Source: Bartonella tamiae Th239 (GTDB taxonomy: Bacteria; Pseudomonadota; Alphaproteobacteria; Rhizobiales; Rhizobiaceae). From it: a stretch of DNA of 64,000 nucleotides. The position numbers were made by a program, and so were the translations under genes. Positions 40,529 through 50,003 of the stretch are shown here, piece by piece; within the stretch, counting starts at the first letter, position 1; each line of letters begins with the position of its first letter. The stretch covers positions 1,805,063 through 1,869,062 of the forward strand of contig NZ_JH725147.1 in NCBI RefSeq assembly GCF_000278275.1, written 5' to 3'. The notes below the pieces were generated by a model. The model was given only the letters and a program-made list of their open reading frames with translations, did no database searches and had not been told where the DNA came from.

Positions 40529-41140
40529 ATGTTATTTAAAAAACCACTTATGGCCGCAGCACTTGTTTTCTCAAGCCTTTCGGTTGCATCCGCTGCAACA
40601 CTTGATGTTCCAAGTGGCAAATATGAAAATGATGCGGCACATACCAATGTGCTTTGGAGCGTTACACATATGGGTCTATCCCATTATTATGGCCGTTTTG
40701 ATTCAATCAAAGCCACTTTGGATCTCAATTCTGATGATGTGGAAAAATCACAATTGCATGTAACGATTGATCCAAAATCAGTTGACACAAATTTCCCCGG
40801 TAAGCCAAACAAATTCAATGAAGAAATTGCTGGTGAAAAATTCTTCGATGCTGGTAAATTTAAAAGCATCACATTTCAATCAACGAGCATTGAATTGACA
40901 GGTGACAAAACAGGTAAAGTAATGGGTGATTTAACATTTCATGGCGTGACAAAGCCTGTCACACTTGATGTCACTTTAAATGCTGCATTGCCTGAACATC
41001 CTATGTCAAAAAAACCTGCCATTGGCTTTTCTGCAACAGGCGTGATCAAACGCAGTGATTTCGGCGTTGATGCTCTTGTTGGTCCTGTTAGCGATGATGT
41101 TAATTTGACAATCGAAGCTGAATTTGCACCTAAAAAATAA
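40529..41140 (+). CDS. YceI-family periplasmic protein
   Basis: A lipocalin-like, isoprenoid-binding protein secreted to the periplasm. The signal peptide covers about residues 1-22 (...SVASA). YceI features follow: YENDAAHTNVLWSVTHMGLSHYYGRF (about 33-58), LTFHGVTKPVTLDVTL and a final FGVDALVGPVSDDVNLTIEAEF. The length of 203 residues is usual. AGAGGAG lies 6 nt before the ATG. The next gene is a cytochrome b561 carrying a second YceI domain, which suggests a joint role in quinone or oxidative-stress chemistry. Confidence 0.92.
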   Translation: MLFKKPLMAAALVFSSLSVASAATLDVPSGKYENDAAHTNVLWSVTHMGLSHYYGRFDSIKATLDLNSDDVEKSQLHVTIDPKSVDTNFPGKPNKFNEEIAGEKFFDAGKFKSITFQSTSIELTGDKTGKVMGDLTFHGVTKPVTLDVTLNAALPEHPMSKKPAIGFSATGVIKRSDFGVDALVGPVSDDVNLTIEAEFAPKK

Positions 41141-41196
41141 AGTTTCATCACTTTTATCCTTTTTTTATAATGGATAACGATGCGAGAGATACAAAG

Positions 41197-41231
41197 CTCC
41201 GCCTATCGATACGGATTGGCGGAGTTTTTTT
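41197..41231 (+). terminator. Rho-independent terminator after the YceI gene
   Basis: A 7-bp GC-rich stem (CTCCGCC / GGCGGAG, 41197-41203 and 41218-41224) directly followed by seven T. Confidence 0.9.
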
Positions 41232-41635
41232 GAGTCAAAGTATTGCCAATGCTTACAGCCATCATCAAAAAATGACAGTGATCGCTTTTGATGGTTTTCA
41301 GGACGATGCTCATTTTCGGACATAGGATTTTAAACATAGGACTTATCTATATTTTTATTCAAAAAATGTTCTAAAGCGCTTTTAATAAGATCGCTTGAGC
41401 TTTGATGTTTGAGAGTAAAACTATATTTGTAAAAAATTGATCGCTATGCGCAATGATAATGCTTTGGTGAAATCATCAATGAAGATAATCACAGTGGTCA
41501 TGACCAAAGTGAAAAAGCTTATAGAATAAAAAACACAATTAGAGTTATTGCGAACCTTTCAATCAATCGTTGAAAATAACAAAAACACTCAGCATTCATC
41601 AATGAAATGCTAAAATATCATTTGAGGATTTTATC
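41232..41635. other. Intergenic region, no gene seen
   Basis: A gap of about 400 bp before the cytochrome b561-YceI gene. It should hold that gene's promoter. A GGTCATGACC palindrome near 41496 is the only symmetric element noticed. Confidence 0.4.
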
Positions 41636-42862
41636 ATGTCACAATCTGCACAAAAAACACCTCTTTATGGATATAATTCTGGTGCGATGATCTTACACTG
41701 GGTCCTTGCACTTCTCATCATTGTTATGCTGATTATGGGCTTTTCCATGCAGCATATACCACAAATTGATGATGGGATACGCTTTTCAATGATTCAGATA
41801 CACAAAACCTTAGGTGTGCTAGTTTTAGCACTTACACTTGCAAGGATAGCCTGGCGTTTGATGAATAAACCGCCTGAGCATGCCCCTATGTCTAAAATTG
41901 AAGAATTGACCGCCAATCTTGTCGTGGTTTTGTTTTATATATTAATGTTGGCTGTGCCATTAAGCGGCTGGATTATGGTTTCTGTTTCACCAACGGCTAT
42001 CCCCACATTGTTTTTCAAAATATCAGGGTTGATCTGGCCCAATCTTCCTTTAGACAAAAACGTTATCACGCTCGCTTATATGGAAAAAGCGCATATGGTT
42101 CTTGCTTATTCGTTTGTTGTGTTATTGGGTTTGCATGTTGGTGGTGCGCTGAAACATATGATTATTGACCGTGTTCCCGAAATTCAACGTATTGTGCCAA
42201 GTAAAACATTGCCGCGCAAAGCCGTTACACCAAAAAGTGTGGCAGTTTCATGGATCATTATCATTGTATTTTTAGGCGCAGGTCTTGGTATTGGACAGCT
42301 TGATCTTCACAAAACAGCAAGCCATAGCACACCCCAAAATTTCATTGCCACAAAAACATCTATAAAAGCCAATTGGAGTGTTGATCATGACAATTCAAGC
42401 TTAACTTATGGCATGGATTTTTCAGGAAAAACTGAAAATGGCAATATTGGCAATTGGGTCGCAAATATTGCTTTTGACCCTGACCATCTTGAGCAATCAC
42501 GAGCTGAAATTTTGATTGATAGTGCATCCATCAGCTATAATGATTCTTATGTGTCAGGTTCCATGAAAGATGCTGACGGGTTAGATATTGCCCAATTTCC
42601 GCAAATTTCTGTTCTTTTAGACCAATTTGTTCATCAAGAAGATAAACATTATCAAGCAAGTGGTACGATTGCCATACGCGGTGTTGAAAAACCGCTCACA
42701 TTGGATTTTACTTTTGAAAAAACAGGTGAGAAGGCTCATGTAACAGGACGGACTGATTTGGAACGTCTGGCTTTTGGCATTGGTCAACAAAGCGATTCAA
42801 GTGGTCAATGGCTTGGCAAAATAATTCACGTTCAGTTTGATCTGCAAGCACACGCCCAATAA
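41636..42862 (+). CDS. Cytochrome b561 - YceI fusion protein
   Basis: Residues 1 to about 185 are a four-helix di-heme cytochrome b561 (CybB type), with candidate heme ligands in MILHWVLA (about 21), QIHKTLG, KAHMVLAY and GLHVGGALKH. A fifth hydrophobic segment (about 203-222) leads to a periplasmic YceI domain (about 240-405) including WSVDHDNSSLTYGMDFSG and AIRGVEKPLTLDFTF. CybB proteins can oxidise superoxide to reduce ubiquinone. Fusion to a putative quinone/isoprenoid-binding YceI domain suggests electron exchange at the periplasmic face. The start is supported by GAGG 8 nt upstream. The length is 408 residues. Confidence 0.92.
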   Translation: MSQSAQKTPLYGYNSGAMILHWVLALLIIVMLIMGFSMQHIPQIDDGIRFSMIQIHKTLGVLVLALTLARIAWRLMNKPPEHAPMSKIEELTANLVVVLFYILMLAVPLSGWIMVSVSPTAIPTLFFKISGLIWPNLPLDKNVITLAYMEKAHMVLAYSFVVLLGLHVGGALKHMIIDRVPEIQRIVPSKTLPRKAVTPKSVAVSWIIIIVFLGAGLGIGQLDLHKTASHSTPQNFIATKTSIKANWSVDHDNSSLTYGMDFSGKTENGNIGNWVANIAFDPDHLEQSRAEILIDSASISYNDSYVSGSMKDADGLDIAQFPQISVLLDQFVHQEDKHYQASGTIAIRGVEKPLTLDFTFEKTGEKAHVTGRTDLERLAFGIGQQSDSSGQWLGKIIHVQFDLQAHAQ

Positions 42863-43019
42863 ACATAATAAAATAAAAGTATAAGACACCTCAATCTTAG
42901 GCTTAAAACCAATGAATTTGAATGAAATAACACCATAAACCGCAAAAAATAGACCCACAAAAAGATGGAAACGGTTTTATGTCCTTTATAGATGAGAAAT
43001 TTTATTGCTAACTTTATTG

Positions 43020-43057
43020 AGCCGCATGAAAACTGTCTCTATTTTCTGCGGCTTTTC
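43020..43057 (+). terminator. Probable terminator after the cytochrome b561-YceI gene
   Basis: A stem of AGCCGCA / TGCGGCT (43020-43026, 43047-43053) extended by GAAAA/TTTTC past a one-base bulge, followed by TTTT. The rest of the gap 42863-43358 shows no gene. A partly similar, decayed sequence occurs near 45400-45480. Confidence 0.65.
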
Positions 43058-43512
43058 ATTTCATTCTCAAAGGCGTCTTTATCGCATTTAAAAAAAAGAA
43101 AAGAGCATTAGCCTTTTTCTTGATTTGGCTTTAAGCTTACATCACATAAATACCAAGATAAGATAAAGAATAAAAAAAACGATCGTTAATAAAACATCTT
43201 TGCCTTGATTATAAATAACAAGTTTTAAAATTTAGAAAGTTCCGCATTTTATTCAATATTTTTTAAAAATTTTTGGCTTTCGTTTAGGAATACAAATTGT
43301 TTAAAAAACCGTTTTTAATCCATCTTTTTTATGTCCATGCATTGCTATCTGATAGATCCAAAATGAATGAAGATAAAAAGACAAAAGCGATCCATGATAA
43401 TCAAGCAGGCATGGGCTTTATGAGAGTATTTTGCCGCAATCGTATGATCTCTTTTGAGAGTGGTTTTTATAAGGAATTATTCGATGATTGTTTGTCCATA
43501 TTTTTGCTGAAA

Positions 43513-43629
43513 CTAAGCATTGCGCGCAATTTCCATCAAAAGCGCCTTTTTATCCTCATCTAAATTGCTGTAAAGCGTGATCAATTCCACCGCTTTATCT
43601 GTATCCAATTGAGAGCCTAAAGACAGCTC
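43513..43629 (-). pseudogene. C-terminal remnant of a probable HTH regulator
   Basis: A 38-codon open tail, LSLGSQLDTDKAVELITL followed by YSNLDEDKKALLMEIARNA, ends in a stop at 43513. It is cut off upstream by an in-frame stop at 43630. The LDEDKKALLMEIAR pattern resembles the C-terminal helix of phage-type XRE repressors. That family assignment is only an inference. The same remnant is at 50613-50729. Confidence 0.4.
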
Positions 43630-43841
43630 TTAATCGATAAATGCCATCAAAATCTGTGTAGCAAGGTTTAAAAATGGGGTGGATAATGCAGTGTGATCGA
43701 CAGAATTATCATGAAAAATTCATATATAGCTGTGTCATAATATTGCGCTTTTTTTTGTAAATTAAAACTGCCAATATGATTTTTTTCTGCTTCCCATTTT
43801 TCATTTTTTTTCAAACTACACATTAAGAAAATGTGCCAATT

Positions 43842-44027
43842 CTAAACGGCTTTCGCCTTTTTGCATACGTATCGCGCAAGCGCTTTGCCAACAGCATCAT
43901 CTACTTTATGCGCATTGTCATCTGTATCAATCTTGGCAACACATTTTGTCTTGGTGATAGGCTTTGGTTTTAAAACAGCTGATTTTGGTTTTCTAACAGC
44001 TTTTGTGTTGTGATCATCATCGCTCAT
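43842..44027 (-). CDS. Small basic protein in the repeat, copy 1
   Basis: A 61-residue Lys-rich protein starting MSDDDHNTKAVRKPKSAVLK, with AAGGAAG 8 nt before the ATG at 44027. An ATG two codons upstream is too close to the ribosome site. The N-terminal half is proline/lysine-rich and probably disordered. The end (VDDAVGKALARYVCKKAKAV) could be one helix. Not recognised. The good ribosome site, and its preservation in both repeat copies, argue that it is a real gene. Confidence 0.55.
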   Translation of the reverse strand: MSDDDHNTKAVRKPKSAVLKPKPITKTKCVAKIDTDDNAHKVDDAVGKALARYVCKKAKAV

Positions 44028-44394
44028 GATCATCTTCCTTTAAAAAATACAGGGCATCCGCCGTATATGACACAAAGATGTCAGAGAGGTGGTAACTCAA
44101 GACAAACAGTCCAATTTATTCCGAACCCCGTTAGGGAAACCTTATTCATCGGCATCCCCAACACCATTTCCCCGAAGGGATAAGAAAGGGAGCACGCCAT
44201 TGTTCCTGAAAAATATAATTTTGCGGGTCAAAAGACGATTTTTCTATATACGTTTTCTAGACTCAAAACAGGACGTCTTGCGCAAAGCTCACCCCTCCAA
44301 AAGTCGAGGCTTTATACGCAACTGTTCATTCGCTACAATAGGCAAAGGAATTTTCAAATCAATGAATAAGAAAAAGGCTTTTGCCCTTTCTCAT

Positions 44395-44416
44395 AAAAGG
44401 CTTTCGCCTTTTTTAT
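44395..44416 (+). terminator. Terminator-like hairpin in repeat copy 1
   Basis: AAAAGGC-TTTC-GCCTTTT followed by further T. It would end a plus-strand transcript crossing the right half of the repeat. The same element is at 51495-51516. Confidence 0.55.
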
Positions 44417-44671
44417 TCAATCATAATAAGAAAGAAGAAAACTGATAATCAACAATTCAATCTATTCCGCTCGTCTTTAAAAGAAAAATCCCTATTCATC
44501 GGCATGTTGAATATCTTTTTTTCGAAGGGATAAAAAACTATTAAAAAAGAAGAAAGATCCATACTGGAAAATCAAAACAAAACATGGCTATAATGAGATA
44601 TTTTGTTGGACATCATTGTTTCCAATGAAAAAAATACAGTAATGATCATACTTATAGCAAGGAAGAAAATT

Positions 44672-44974
44672 ATGGCCATTCAATCACGCACGCTTATTCA
44701 AACAGACCACGCGAGCAAATATCTTCAACAACTTGCAAAACATTGGAGCCATAAATTAGCTGATCTAACTTTTGATGAAACCACAGCTCATATTCCTTTT
44801 CGTCAAGGGGTTATATTGGATATGTTTGCCAATAAAGACGCACTGGAAGTACAATTTATAACGACTGATGAAGACGATGCACTTAAAATGGAAGGTGTTT
44901 TCGATCGTCATTTGGAACGCTTTGCCTTTCGTGAAACCTTGCATATTGATTGGCATCGTAAAACGCTTGCTTAA
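44672..44974 (+). CDS. DUF2218 family protein
   Basis: A 100-residue soluble protein with the DUF2218 pattern: a start SRTLIQTDHASKYLQQLAKHWSHK, a middle G-V-ILDMFANKDALEVQF and an end with the conserved VFDRHLERFAFRETLHIDW. Relatives often sit near iron-uptake genes, and their function is unknown. I start at 44672 with AAGGAAG 6 nt upstream; the longer frame has no such site. It is the first gene inside the repeat-flanked segment. Confidence 0.82.
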   Translation: MAIQSRTLIQTDHASKYLQQLAKHWSHKLADLTFDETTAHIPFRQGVILDMFANKDALEVQFITTDEDDALKMEGVFDRHLERFAFRETLHIDWHRKTLA

Positions 44975-45740
44975 AAGGCTTGCAGTGTGTGTGTCATGTC
45001 ATTTTTTATCACACTACCGCACGCCTCTTTATGCCCAAGTGACACCATAGACCTTATCAACACATCTCATAATAGGACACGATATGATCGCGTTAAAAAA
45101 GAGGTTAAGTGCGTTTTTTGCATGAAAAGCTGTTTGATATGATGAATAAAAAAGCATGACCCATCACGCAACACAATGAATATGCACGCTCTTTCATGTG
45201 ACTTTTTAAGTATGAAAAACCGTCATCTCATTATCACTTTTTGTTTCGACTCAGTCCTACTTTATTTTAATCTATTGACACAACAACCGCAAAAAAAGAT
45301 GAAGAAGAAAGTAAAAAGCGCAACATATATCCTCTTTTTACCTTCTAACAAAGGTGAATTACTACCTCTTGTCACCTTTGCTTAGAAAAAAGGTGATTGG
45401 TAACTTTGTTAAGCTGCATTGAAAATATTTTTACTTTTTAAGGCTCCTCTTTTCGTTCTCAAAAAACATTCACATATCATTTCGATAAAATAAAGAAGCA
45501 CTAAAGCCTAAACTTTTTAAAGACTTCATTGCTTTATTCCATAATCTCTTTTTCTCTTTTTAAAATCGATTGAAGTTGTGATGCAGAATTCATATTGACA
45601 TTAGGGAGTTATGTCTATTGGATTAAGTCTTTCAAAAGACAATGATTGAAGATGATCATTTTAACTATGATTTAAGTGTTTATTCTTCAATATATACGTT
45701 TTATAATGATATATGCTTGTTTTACTGGAGGAGTATCGCA
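44975..45740. other. Intergenic region upstream of the fructosidase gene
   Basis: A 766-bp AT-rich gap. A stretch at about 45400-45480 (GGTAACTTTGTTAAGCTGCAT...) resembles the region just after the cytochrome b561-YceI gene (near 43005-43085), which suggests an old, decayed duplication. TTGACA at 45595-45600 is a possible -35 element for the GH32 gene, but no matching -10 stands out. No regulator gene or operator was recognised. Confidence 0.4.
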
Positions 45741-47210
45741 ATGAGCAATCACACCGAAGACGCCACACGTTTTGTCACAGCGTTGAGCGAAAAAGTGAAC
45801 AAACGTTATTATCCCAATTATCACCTCGCACCGCCTGCAGGCTGGATTAATGATCCCAATGGGTTAATCTTATTTAAAGGCGAATATCACGCTTTTTACC
45901 AGCATTATCCTTATAGTGGGCAACGTGGTCCCATGCATTGGGGACATGCGGTGAGCAAAGATCTTATCACATGGGAACACAAACCTGTCGCCTTTGCCCC
46001 TGGTGAAGGTGATGACCGCGATGGTGTTTTTTCTGGTTCTGCTGTGGATAATAATGGTGTTTTAACCATTCTTTATACTGGCCATGTTTTGCTTGAAGAG
46101 ACACAAGACAGCAGCACAGCTCGTCAAGTACAAATGCTCGCCACAAGTGAAGATGGTATTCATTTTACCAAACATGGCACGGTGATTGAGCCGCCAGAAC
46201 ATGTCTATCATTTTCGCGATCCTAAAGTTTGGTGGGACGGCAAACAATGGAAAATGATTGTTGGTGCCAGCGAAGACAATCGCGGACAGGTTTGGATTTA
46301 CCATTCTGATGATTTGCGCAATTGGCAGTTTGAACAGGTGCTTTTAAAAGCCAAAGACAATCAAGGTTGGATGTGGGAATGCCCTGATTTTGTTCAAATT
46401 GGTGATCGTTGGGTGTTGATTGTTTCGCCTATGGGCATGGAACGTGAAGGCTTTAAATATAACAATAAAATGCAGGTGGGCTATTTTGTTGGTCATTTTG
46501 AAAATAACACATTTGTAGTCGATCAAGATTTTACAGAATTAGATAATGGGCTTGATTTTTATGCGCCGCAATCTTTTTCTGGCACAGATGAGCCTATCAT
46601 GTTTGGCTGGTTTTCCATGCCTGAAACACTCATTCCTGAACAAGAAGACCATTGGGCAAGCTGTTTCACCCTGCCACGCGTTTTAAGGCGTGATGGCAAT
46701 GCATTATTGCAAGTACCACTACCTGCATTAAAAACATTGCGCCAAGACCACACACATTTTTCCAATATTGAATTGCGCAATCAAAATCTTCTCACGTCAC
46801 TTCAAACACAAAGCTGCGAAATTTCCTTGCGTCTTAATCTTGTTGAAAGCAATGCCGAACGATACGGTATCATTGTCGGCAATAATGAAAAAACAGGCGA
46901 AGGTTTACGTATTTTGGTCAACAATCAAGATCGCCGCCTTTATCTTGACCGTAGCCTGATGAAAACTGGCTCTTTAGGGCAAAGAAGTATTCCACTTGAG
47001 GCGGGAGAGATATTGGATCTCACCATTTATGTCGATCAATCAACGTGCGAGATTTATGTCAATGGAGGAAAACACGTCTTAAGCTGCCGTTTTTATGGGC
47101 AAGATATTGGTCATTTGGCGCTTTTAGCGGAAAATGGCACGATGAAGGTTGAAACGCTCGATCATTGGAAAATGCGCAATATCTGGTTGCCTTATTTTAC
47201 CAATATTTAA
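45741..47210 (+). CDS. GH32 beta-fructofuranosidase (sucrase / sucrose-6-phosphate hydrolase type)
   Basis: Five-bladed beta-propeller glycosidase that releases fructose from sucrose or related fructosides. The three catalytic motifs are present: WINDPNG (nucleophile Asp, about 32-38), FRDPKVWW (about 157-164) and WECPDFV (acid/base Glu, about 213-219). A C-terminal beta-sandwich follows. There is no signal peptide, so it acts in the cytoplasm on imported sugar. I start at 45741 with GGAGGAG 7 nt upstream, giving 489 residues. The permease that follows completes a minimal uptake-and-hydrolysis module. Confidence 0.94.
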   Translation: MSNHTEDATRFVTALSEKVNKRYYPNYHLAPPAGWINDPNGLILFKGEYHAFYQHYPYSGQRGPMHWGHAVSKDLITWEHKPVAFAPGEGDDRDGVFSGSAVDNNGVLTILYTGHVLLEETQDSSTARQVQMLATSEDGIHFTKHGTVIEPPEHVYHFRDPKVWWDGKQWKMIVGASEDNRGQVWIYHSDDLRNWQFEQVLLKAKDNQGWMWECPDFVQIGDRWVLIVSPMGMEREGFKYNNKMQVGYFVGHFENNTFVVDQDFTELDNGLDFYAPQSFSGTDEPIMFGWFSMPETLIPEQEDHWASCFTLPRVLRRDGNALLQVPLPALKTLRQDHTHFSNIELRNQNLLTSLQTQSCEISLRLNLVESNAERYGIIVGNNEKTGEGLRILVNNQDRRLYLDRSLMKTGSLGQRSIPLEAGEILDLTIYVDQSTCEIYVNGGKHVLSCRFYGQDIGHLALLAENGTMKVETLDHWKMRNIWLPYFTNI

Positions 47211-47413
47211 AGATCCATGACACGCTTATGCCCGTCCACAGCCTTCTGGCGATTAAAATTTATCCATCATATCTATTGATCGCCAGTTTGCATTTATAAG
47301 TCATATGCCAGTTGTGGCTAAGCGAGCATAACAGACTCGTCAAATATGGCAACATACATATACCAGTAATGGCAGCATACCATATGCCAATTCATAAGAG
47401 TGGGGAGGACTCG

Positions 47414-48676
47414 ATGATAAACGTTACGCAAAGTCTAAGCTATTTTAAAAACAGGTATTACCGCTACGCATCGGGATATTCTGGTCTATTTTTTATTGCT
47501 TGGTCACTATGGTGGTCTCTTTATGCCATTTGGCTTAAAAATACAATCGGATTAACAGGTACCCAAGTGGGCATGCTTTATTCGGTCAATCAATTTACCA
47601 GCATTATTGTTATGATTGCTTATGGTATTTTACAAGATAAACTTGGTCTTCGCAAAAATCTGGTGTGGCTGATTGGCATAGTCATTGCGCTGACGGGCCC
47701 TTTTTTGATTTATATTTATGAACCGCTTTTACGTAATAATTTTATGATTGGTCTTATTATTGGCTCAATATTTTTTGGCTTAGGTTATTTGGCGGCGTCG
47801 GGGCTTCTTGAAAGCTTTACGGAAAAAATGGCTCGAGCTTTTAATTTTGAATATGGAACATCAAGGGCTTGGGGCTCATTTGGCTATGCTGTTGGTGCCT
47901 TATTTGCAGGAATATTTTTTACTATTAATCCGCATATCAATTTTTGGCTTGTTTCACTTTTTGGTGTCATATTTCTTATCATCAATACACGCTTTAAAAG
48001 CCAAGACGCCGTTGAAGTCACAAAAAATGCACAAAAAATTTCTGGTGAAGACTTCTTTGCCGTTTTTAAAAATCTCAAATTTTGGATTTTTGTTATTTTC
48101 ATCACGGGAACTTGGTCTTTTTATAATGTTTACGATCAGCAAATGTTTCCACCCTTTTATCAAGGCTTGTTTGATTCAGAAGAAAAAGGCATACAGGTTT
48201 ATGGCTATTTAAACTCGTTTCAAGTGGTTTTAGAAGCCATGGTTATGGCGACCATTCCTTTTTTCGTCAACAAAGTCGGGGCAAAATCAGCCCTTTTAAC
48301 AGGCGGCGTAATTATGATCTGCCGTATTTTTGTTTCTGCCTCATCAGAAAGTATTTCTATCATTTCTTTTGTCAAACTTTTTCATGCTATTGAAGTGCCA
48401 CTCTTTGTCATTGCGGTTTTTAAATATATCGTGTCAAATTTTGACTCTCGATTATCCGCCACGATTTATCTTATCGGCTTTCAAATTGCTAGCTCACTTG
48501 GTATTGTCATCCTATCAACACCTGTTGGCATGATGTTTGACGAATATGGTTATCACACTGTATTTTATTCATTTTCAGCGATTGTGGTTGTCATGTTGAT
48601 TTTTGGATTTTTATTCTTAAGCAATGCCGATGATAAAAAACTGAATAAAGATCCTATAATTGAAAAAGGCTCCTAA
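47414..48676 (+). CDS. MFS sugar permease of the LacY/CscB (oligosaccharide:H+ symporter) type
   Basis: A 420-residue, 12-helix transporter close in length to LacY and CscB. The N-terminal segment (YASGYSGLFFIAWSLWWSLY), the loop motif GILQDKLGLRKNL (about 67-79) and GTSRAWGSFGYAVGALFAG (about 150-168) fit the oligosaccharide:H+ symporter family. I start at 47414, with GGGGAGG 5 nt upstream. It lies 203 bp after the GH32 gene. Sucrose is the simplest substrate guess from context; the sequence alone does not fix it. Confidence 0.9.
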   Translation: MINVTQSLSYFKNRYYRYASGYSGLFFIAWSLWWSLYAIWLKNTIGLTGTQVGMLYSVNQFTSIIVMIAYGILQDKLGLRKNLVWLIGIVIALTGPFLIYIYEPLLRNNFMIGLIIGSIFFGLGYLAASGLLESFTEKMARAFNFEYGTSRAWGSFGYAVGALFAGIFFTINPHINFWLVSLFGVIFLIINTRFKSQDAVEVTKNAQKISGEDFFAVFKNLKFWIFVIFITGTWSFYNVYDQQMFPPFYQGLFDSEEKGIQVYGYLNSFQVVLEAMVMATIPFFVNKVGAKSALLTGGVIMICRIFVSASSESISIISFVKLFHAIEVPLFVIAVFKYIVSNFDSRLSATIYLIGFQIASSLGIVILSTPVGMMFDEYGYHTVFYSFSAIVVVMLIFGFLFLSNADDKKLNKDPIIEKGS

Positions 48677-48684
48677 CCCAAACG

Positions 48685-48722
48685 GTCTCAAATCTCTTCC
48701 ATCTTTTGTAGAGATTTGAGAC
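48685..48722 (+). terminator. Long inverted repeat after the sugar permease, probable terminator
   Basis: A 13-bp perfect stem (GTCTCAAATCTCT / AGAGATTTGAGAC, 48685-48697 and 48710-48722) with a 12-nt loop, 8 bp after the stop. No T-run touches the stem; a T-rich patch follows about 15 bp later. Confidence 0.55.
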
Positions 48723-48855
48723 ACTTGCTCTTTAAAAGTTTTTTAGAATTTTATCATAACCACTTAAGACACGTTTTAATGATCATTCGACATGTTGCGA
48801 TATAGCTTAAAAATACTGAAAATTTAATATTTTTTTGAAAAATATTTTTCAAAAA

Positions 48856-49806
48856 TTAGTGTGATTGTCCTGCATTTTCCCGCGTAGAACGACGCTCTTC
48901 ATAGGCTTTAACATGGGTATAAGCCAGTTCCAAAATAGGATGGTTTAAGCCATATTTTACAGCTCTTTGAACCATGTCACCCAAAATTTGATCCCCTTCT
49001 GTTGGTTTTCCAGATTCAATATCACGCAACATTGATGCGGTTGTTTTAGAGTGTGGATTAACTAAAAAAGTTTTGGTTTCATCAATTTTTTCAAGATCAA
49101 GCGGATACCCTTCCGCAGTGGCAACCAGATTATTACAGCGCAAGCATTCCATCATTTGCGCTTCGCCACCTTGAACACGCGTAATCTCGCCAACATTGGC
49201 GCGCATCAAACATGTCATACCAGCAAGTGTTGCAAGGCGGACCCATTTATCCCACATGCGCTGCATGGCATTATCCACAGCGCGCACTTTGAGCCCTTTT
49301 GCCCCTTCAAATAAATTGGCAAAAGAAGATGCACGCCCATCAACGCCCCCATCTTGGGCGCCAAAAAATCCCAAAGCATCAGAATTAAGATGGTGCACTA
49401 CGCCATCAGCACCAAGCGTTGCTTGAATAACCACACAGCCTGCCATCACCTGATTGCGGCCAAATACAGCATTAAGCCGCTCCATATGCGCCATACCATT
49501 TAAGATTGGAAAAATAACCGTATCCGCTCCACAAGCGGGGCGGATAGATTCAATCGCACTGTCAAGATCATATGCTTTTGGTGTCAAAAATACAAAATCA
49601 TAAAACTCTTTAAGCTGATCTTGTGTCATTGCGCGCACTTTAAGTTTTGCTTGTCCTGAAGGACTTTCAATAAGCAGACCATCACGCTCTAATTGTGCTT
49701 GACGGTTTTGGCGTACTAAAAAGGTAACATCATGGCCGTTTTCAGCCAGCCTACCTCCAAAATATCCGCCCACTGCTCCTGCCCCCAGAACCAAAATACG
49801 TGCCAT
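48856..49806 (-). CDS. panE: 2-dehydropantoate 2-reductase family protein
   Basis: NADPH-dependent ketopantoate reductase (ApbA/PanE), the step to pantoate in pantothenate synthesis. The Rossmann motif VLGAGAVGGYFGGRLAENGHDVTFLVR (about 5-31), the catalytic lysine in LTPKAYDL (about 76), the NGM motif in PILNGMAHME, and the helical C-terminal domain are visible. The length of 316 residues is usual. Several paralogues with other substrates exist in this family, so the exact reaction is less sure than the family. It converges with the permease gene. Confidence 0.88.
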   Translation of the reverse strand: MARILVLGAGAVGGYFGGRLAENGHDVTFLVRQNRQAQLERDGLLIESPSGQAKLKVRAMTQDQLKEFYDFVFLTPKAYDLDSAIESIRPACGADTVIFPILNGMAHMERLNAVFGRNQVMAGCVVIQATLGADGVVHHLNSDALGFFGAQDGGVDGRASSFANLFEGAKGLKVRAVDNAMQRMWDKWVRLATLAGMTCLMRANVGEITRVQGGEAQMMECLRCNNLVATAEGYPLDLEKIDETKTFLVNPHSKTTASMLRDIESGKPTEGDQILGDMVQRAVKYGLNHPILELAYTHVKAYEERRSTRENAGQSH

Positions 49807-50003
49807 AAAATATTACTCTCCATCGTAAAAAATCACGAGCAAGCATAAATGAAAATCATTTGCAAGAAAAGACGATTAATAAAGAAAAACCTGAAAGTAT
49901 AAGCCATCAGGTTTCTATATCATAGCAAAAAGAAAACTGACTTATTACAGCGTGCGAGCAAACCACCGTCAAGATTGTGCATTTCCTGATAGCTCTCACC
50001 ATG

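Larger units (their letters stand above)
43359..44523. repeat. 1,165-bp direct repeat, copy 1
   Basis: Identical, as read line by line, to 50459-51623, with a constant offset of 7,100 bp and no gaps. Each copy contains a 61-residue small gene on the minus strand, the decayed 3' end of a regulator-like gene, and a terminator-like hairpin near its right end. There is no transposase gene and there are no terminal inverted repeats, so this is not a recognisable insertion sequence. Identity implies a recent duplication or ongoing gene conversion. Confidence 0.93.

Noticed and set aside
44089..44445. 118-codon plus-strand frame in repeat copy 1 (and its copy at 51189-51545)
   Set aside because: No ribosome site, GTG-like opening, unnatural composition and a terminator hairpin inside its 3' part. 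It looks like chance openness.
43359..44523. Insertion sequence or transposon
   Set aside because: No transposase, no terminal inverted repeats and no target-site duplication at the boundaries. Called only as a direct repeat.
45176..45385. 69-codon frame upstream of the GH32 gene
   Set aside because: Low-complexity, Lys-rich, no ribosome site and no domain character. More likely part of the AT-rich leader.
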